From contig QILY01000028.1 in assembly GCA_003232155.1 (NCBI GenBank), positions 1 through 5,841 of the forward strand: 5,841 nucleotides of DNA, given 5' to 3'. The notes beneath the pieces are model-generated. The model searched no databases. It had not been told where the DNA came from and saw only the letters and a program-made list of their open reading frames with translations. Every line of letters starts with the position of its first letter. Within the stretch, counting starts at the first letter, position 1. Source of the DNA: Maribacter sp. GTDB lineage: Bacteria > Bacteroidota > Bacteroidia > Flavobacteriales > Flavobacteriaceae. Positions 4,747 to 5,841 of this stretch are shown here, piece by piece. A program made the position numbers and the translations under genes.

Positions 4747-5841
4747 ATGGGAGATTCCAAGTTTACAAATTTTGACAATATGTCTTTACATTCAATTGAT
4801 GAGGATGCTGAATTGATTCCCTTATTGACGCCTGAAGATGAGGAGCAAATGAATAATGAGAATATACCTGAAATATTACCAATATTACCTTTGCGTAATA
4901 CAGTTTTGTTTCCAGGTGTTGTTATTCCTATTACTGCAGGTAGGGATAAATCTATCAATTTAATAAAAGATGCCAATAATGGCTCTAAAGTAATTGGGGT
5001 AGTTTCTCAAAAAGATGAAGAAACTGAAAATCCTGATGTTAAGGATATCAATACTTTAGGTACAGTAGCAAGAATTTTGCGTGTATTGCAAATGCCCGAT
5101 GGTAATACAACGGTAATCATCCAAGGGAAAAAACGTTTTGAAATCGCTGAGGTACTTACAAAAGACCCGTATATTACTGCTATAGTAAGGGAGACCAAAG
5201 AAGAGAGACCTCAAAAAGGTGATAAGGAGTTTCTGGCCATTATAGAATCGATTAAAGAACTTTCGCTTCAAATTATTCGTAATAACCCTAATATTCCTAG
5301 TGAGGCTTCATTTGCCATTAAGAATATTCAGAGTAACTCTTTTCTGATAAATTTTGTTTCATCCAACCTTAATTTAGACGTAGAAGCTAAGCAAGAGTTG
5401 TTAGAAATAACGAATCTTCAAGATCGCGCATTGGCCACTTTGAAGTATATGAATGTAGAACTTCAGAAATTAGAATTGAAGAATGATATTCAATCCAAGG
5501 TTCGGAACGATATGGATCAGCAACAGCGCGAATATTTTTTGCACCAACAAATGAAGACCATTCAAGAAGAATTGGGTGGCGTTTCATATGATGAGGAAAT
5601 TCTTGAAATGCGTGCTAAGGCCAAAAAGAAAAAATGGGAAAAAAAAATAGGGGAGCATTTTGATAAGGAGTTATCAAAAATGCAGCGAATGAGCCCTCAA
5701 GTAGCCGAATATTCTATTCAAAGAAATTATTTGGATTTGTTTTTAGAGTTGCCATGGAATGATTTTTCTAAAGATAAATTTGATTTAAAACGTGCTCAAA
5801 AAATATTAGATAGAGATCATTATGGTCTGGAGGATGTAAAA
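4747..5841 (+). CDS. lon: ATP-dependent Lon protease (endopeptidase La), N-terminal part, cut by window edge
   Basis: The first 365 codons are present and open to the right edge; full Lon proteins are about 800 residues. Lon is a cytoplasmic AAA+ serine protease that degrades misfolded and selected regulatory proteins. Seen here are an acidic extension (1-42), the Lon N-terminal substrate-recognition domain starting at PILPLRNTVLFPGVVIPITAG (45-65) and running to about 240, then the helical linker with RNDMDQQQREYFLHQQMKTI (253-272) and EELG (274-277), and LELPWNDFSKD (333-343) leading to HYGLEDVK (358-365), just before the AAA+ module. The Walker motifs and the catalytic Ser-Lys dyad would lie beyond the window, so intactness cannot be judged. 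ATG 4747 is the only start: the in-frame stop at 4723-4725 is 21 bases upstream with no other start between. The extension before LPLRN is roughly 30 residues longer than in E. coli Lon. No Shine-Dalgarno sequence is present. Confidence 0.96.
   Translation, partial: MGDSKFTNFDNMSLHSIDEDAELIPLLTPEDEEQMNNENIPEILPILPLRNTVLFPGVVIPITAGRDKSINLIKDANNGSKVIGVVSQKDEETENPDVKDINTLGTVARILRVLQMPDGNTTVIIQGKKRFEIAEVLTKDPYITAIVRETKEERPQKGDKEFLAIIESIKELSLQIIRNNPNIPSEASFAIKNIQSNSFLINFVSSNLNLDVEAKQELLEITNLQDRALATLKYMNVELQKLELKNDIQSKVRNDMDQQQREYFLHQQMKTIQEELGGVSYDEEILEMRAKAKKKKWEKKIGEHFDKELSKMQRMSPQVAEYSIQRNYLDLFLELPWNDFSKDKFDLKRAQKILDRDHYGLEDVK

Noticed and set aside
4698..5587. Several short minus-strand open frames opposite lon
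   Set aside because: They overlap each other and the strongly conserved Lon N-terminal domain; none shows a domain or plausible start context.

Overview
The window looks like chromosomal DNA from a marine-type Flavobacteriia (Bacteroidota), probably Flavobacteriaceae. This rests on low G+C, the absence of Shine-Dalgarno sequences, and gene families typical of the group: a UMF1-type MFS transporter, a head-GIN (DUF2807) lipoprotein, a DUF4097-like repeat protein, a compact ECF sigma factor, and a Lon protease with an acidic N-terminal extension. The genus cannot be fixed from sequence alone.

Layout, left to right. Positions 1-120 are non-coding or the edge of an unseen element and contain an imperfect hairpin. 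A complete UMF1/Atg22-like MFS transporter lies on the + strand (121-1449) and ends inside a terminator hairpin that appears to work in both directions. Converging on it is a four-gene minus-strand cluster, read from right to left: ECF sigma factor (4531-3980), single-pass membrane protein in the anti-sigma position (3977-3414), DUF4097-like exported repeat protein (3436-2345), and head-GIN lipoprotein with seven SGSGD-type repeats (2250-1525). Divergent from the sigma gene, and running off the right edge, is lon (4747 to beyond 5841; first 365 residues present).

How the genes fit together (inference). The first three genes of the cluster are packed with a 2-base gap and then a 23-base overlap, which indicates one transcript. 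The likely logic is a membrane-tethered sigma/anti-sigma pair that responds to an envelope signal and co-expresses two exported, beta-helix-like repeat proteins. A promoter-like GTAAC element just upstream of the sigma gene suggests autoregulation. The last gene is separated by 94 bases holding a perfect 9-bp inverted repeat (ATTCCC-N8-GGGAAT), which resembles a dispersed REP-like element and is not followed by a T-run. The most interesting part of the window is this sigma/anti-sigma/double-repeat-protein module. Its gene families are known, but to my knowledge the function of its two repeat proteins is not established. I see no CRISPR array, tRNA, rRNA, transposase or phage gene.
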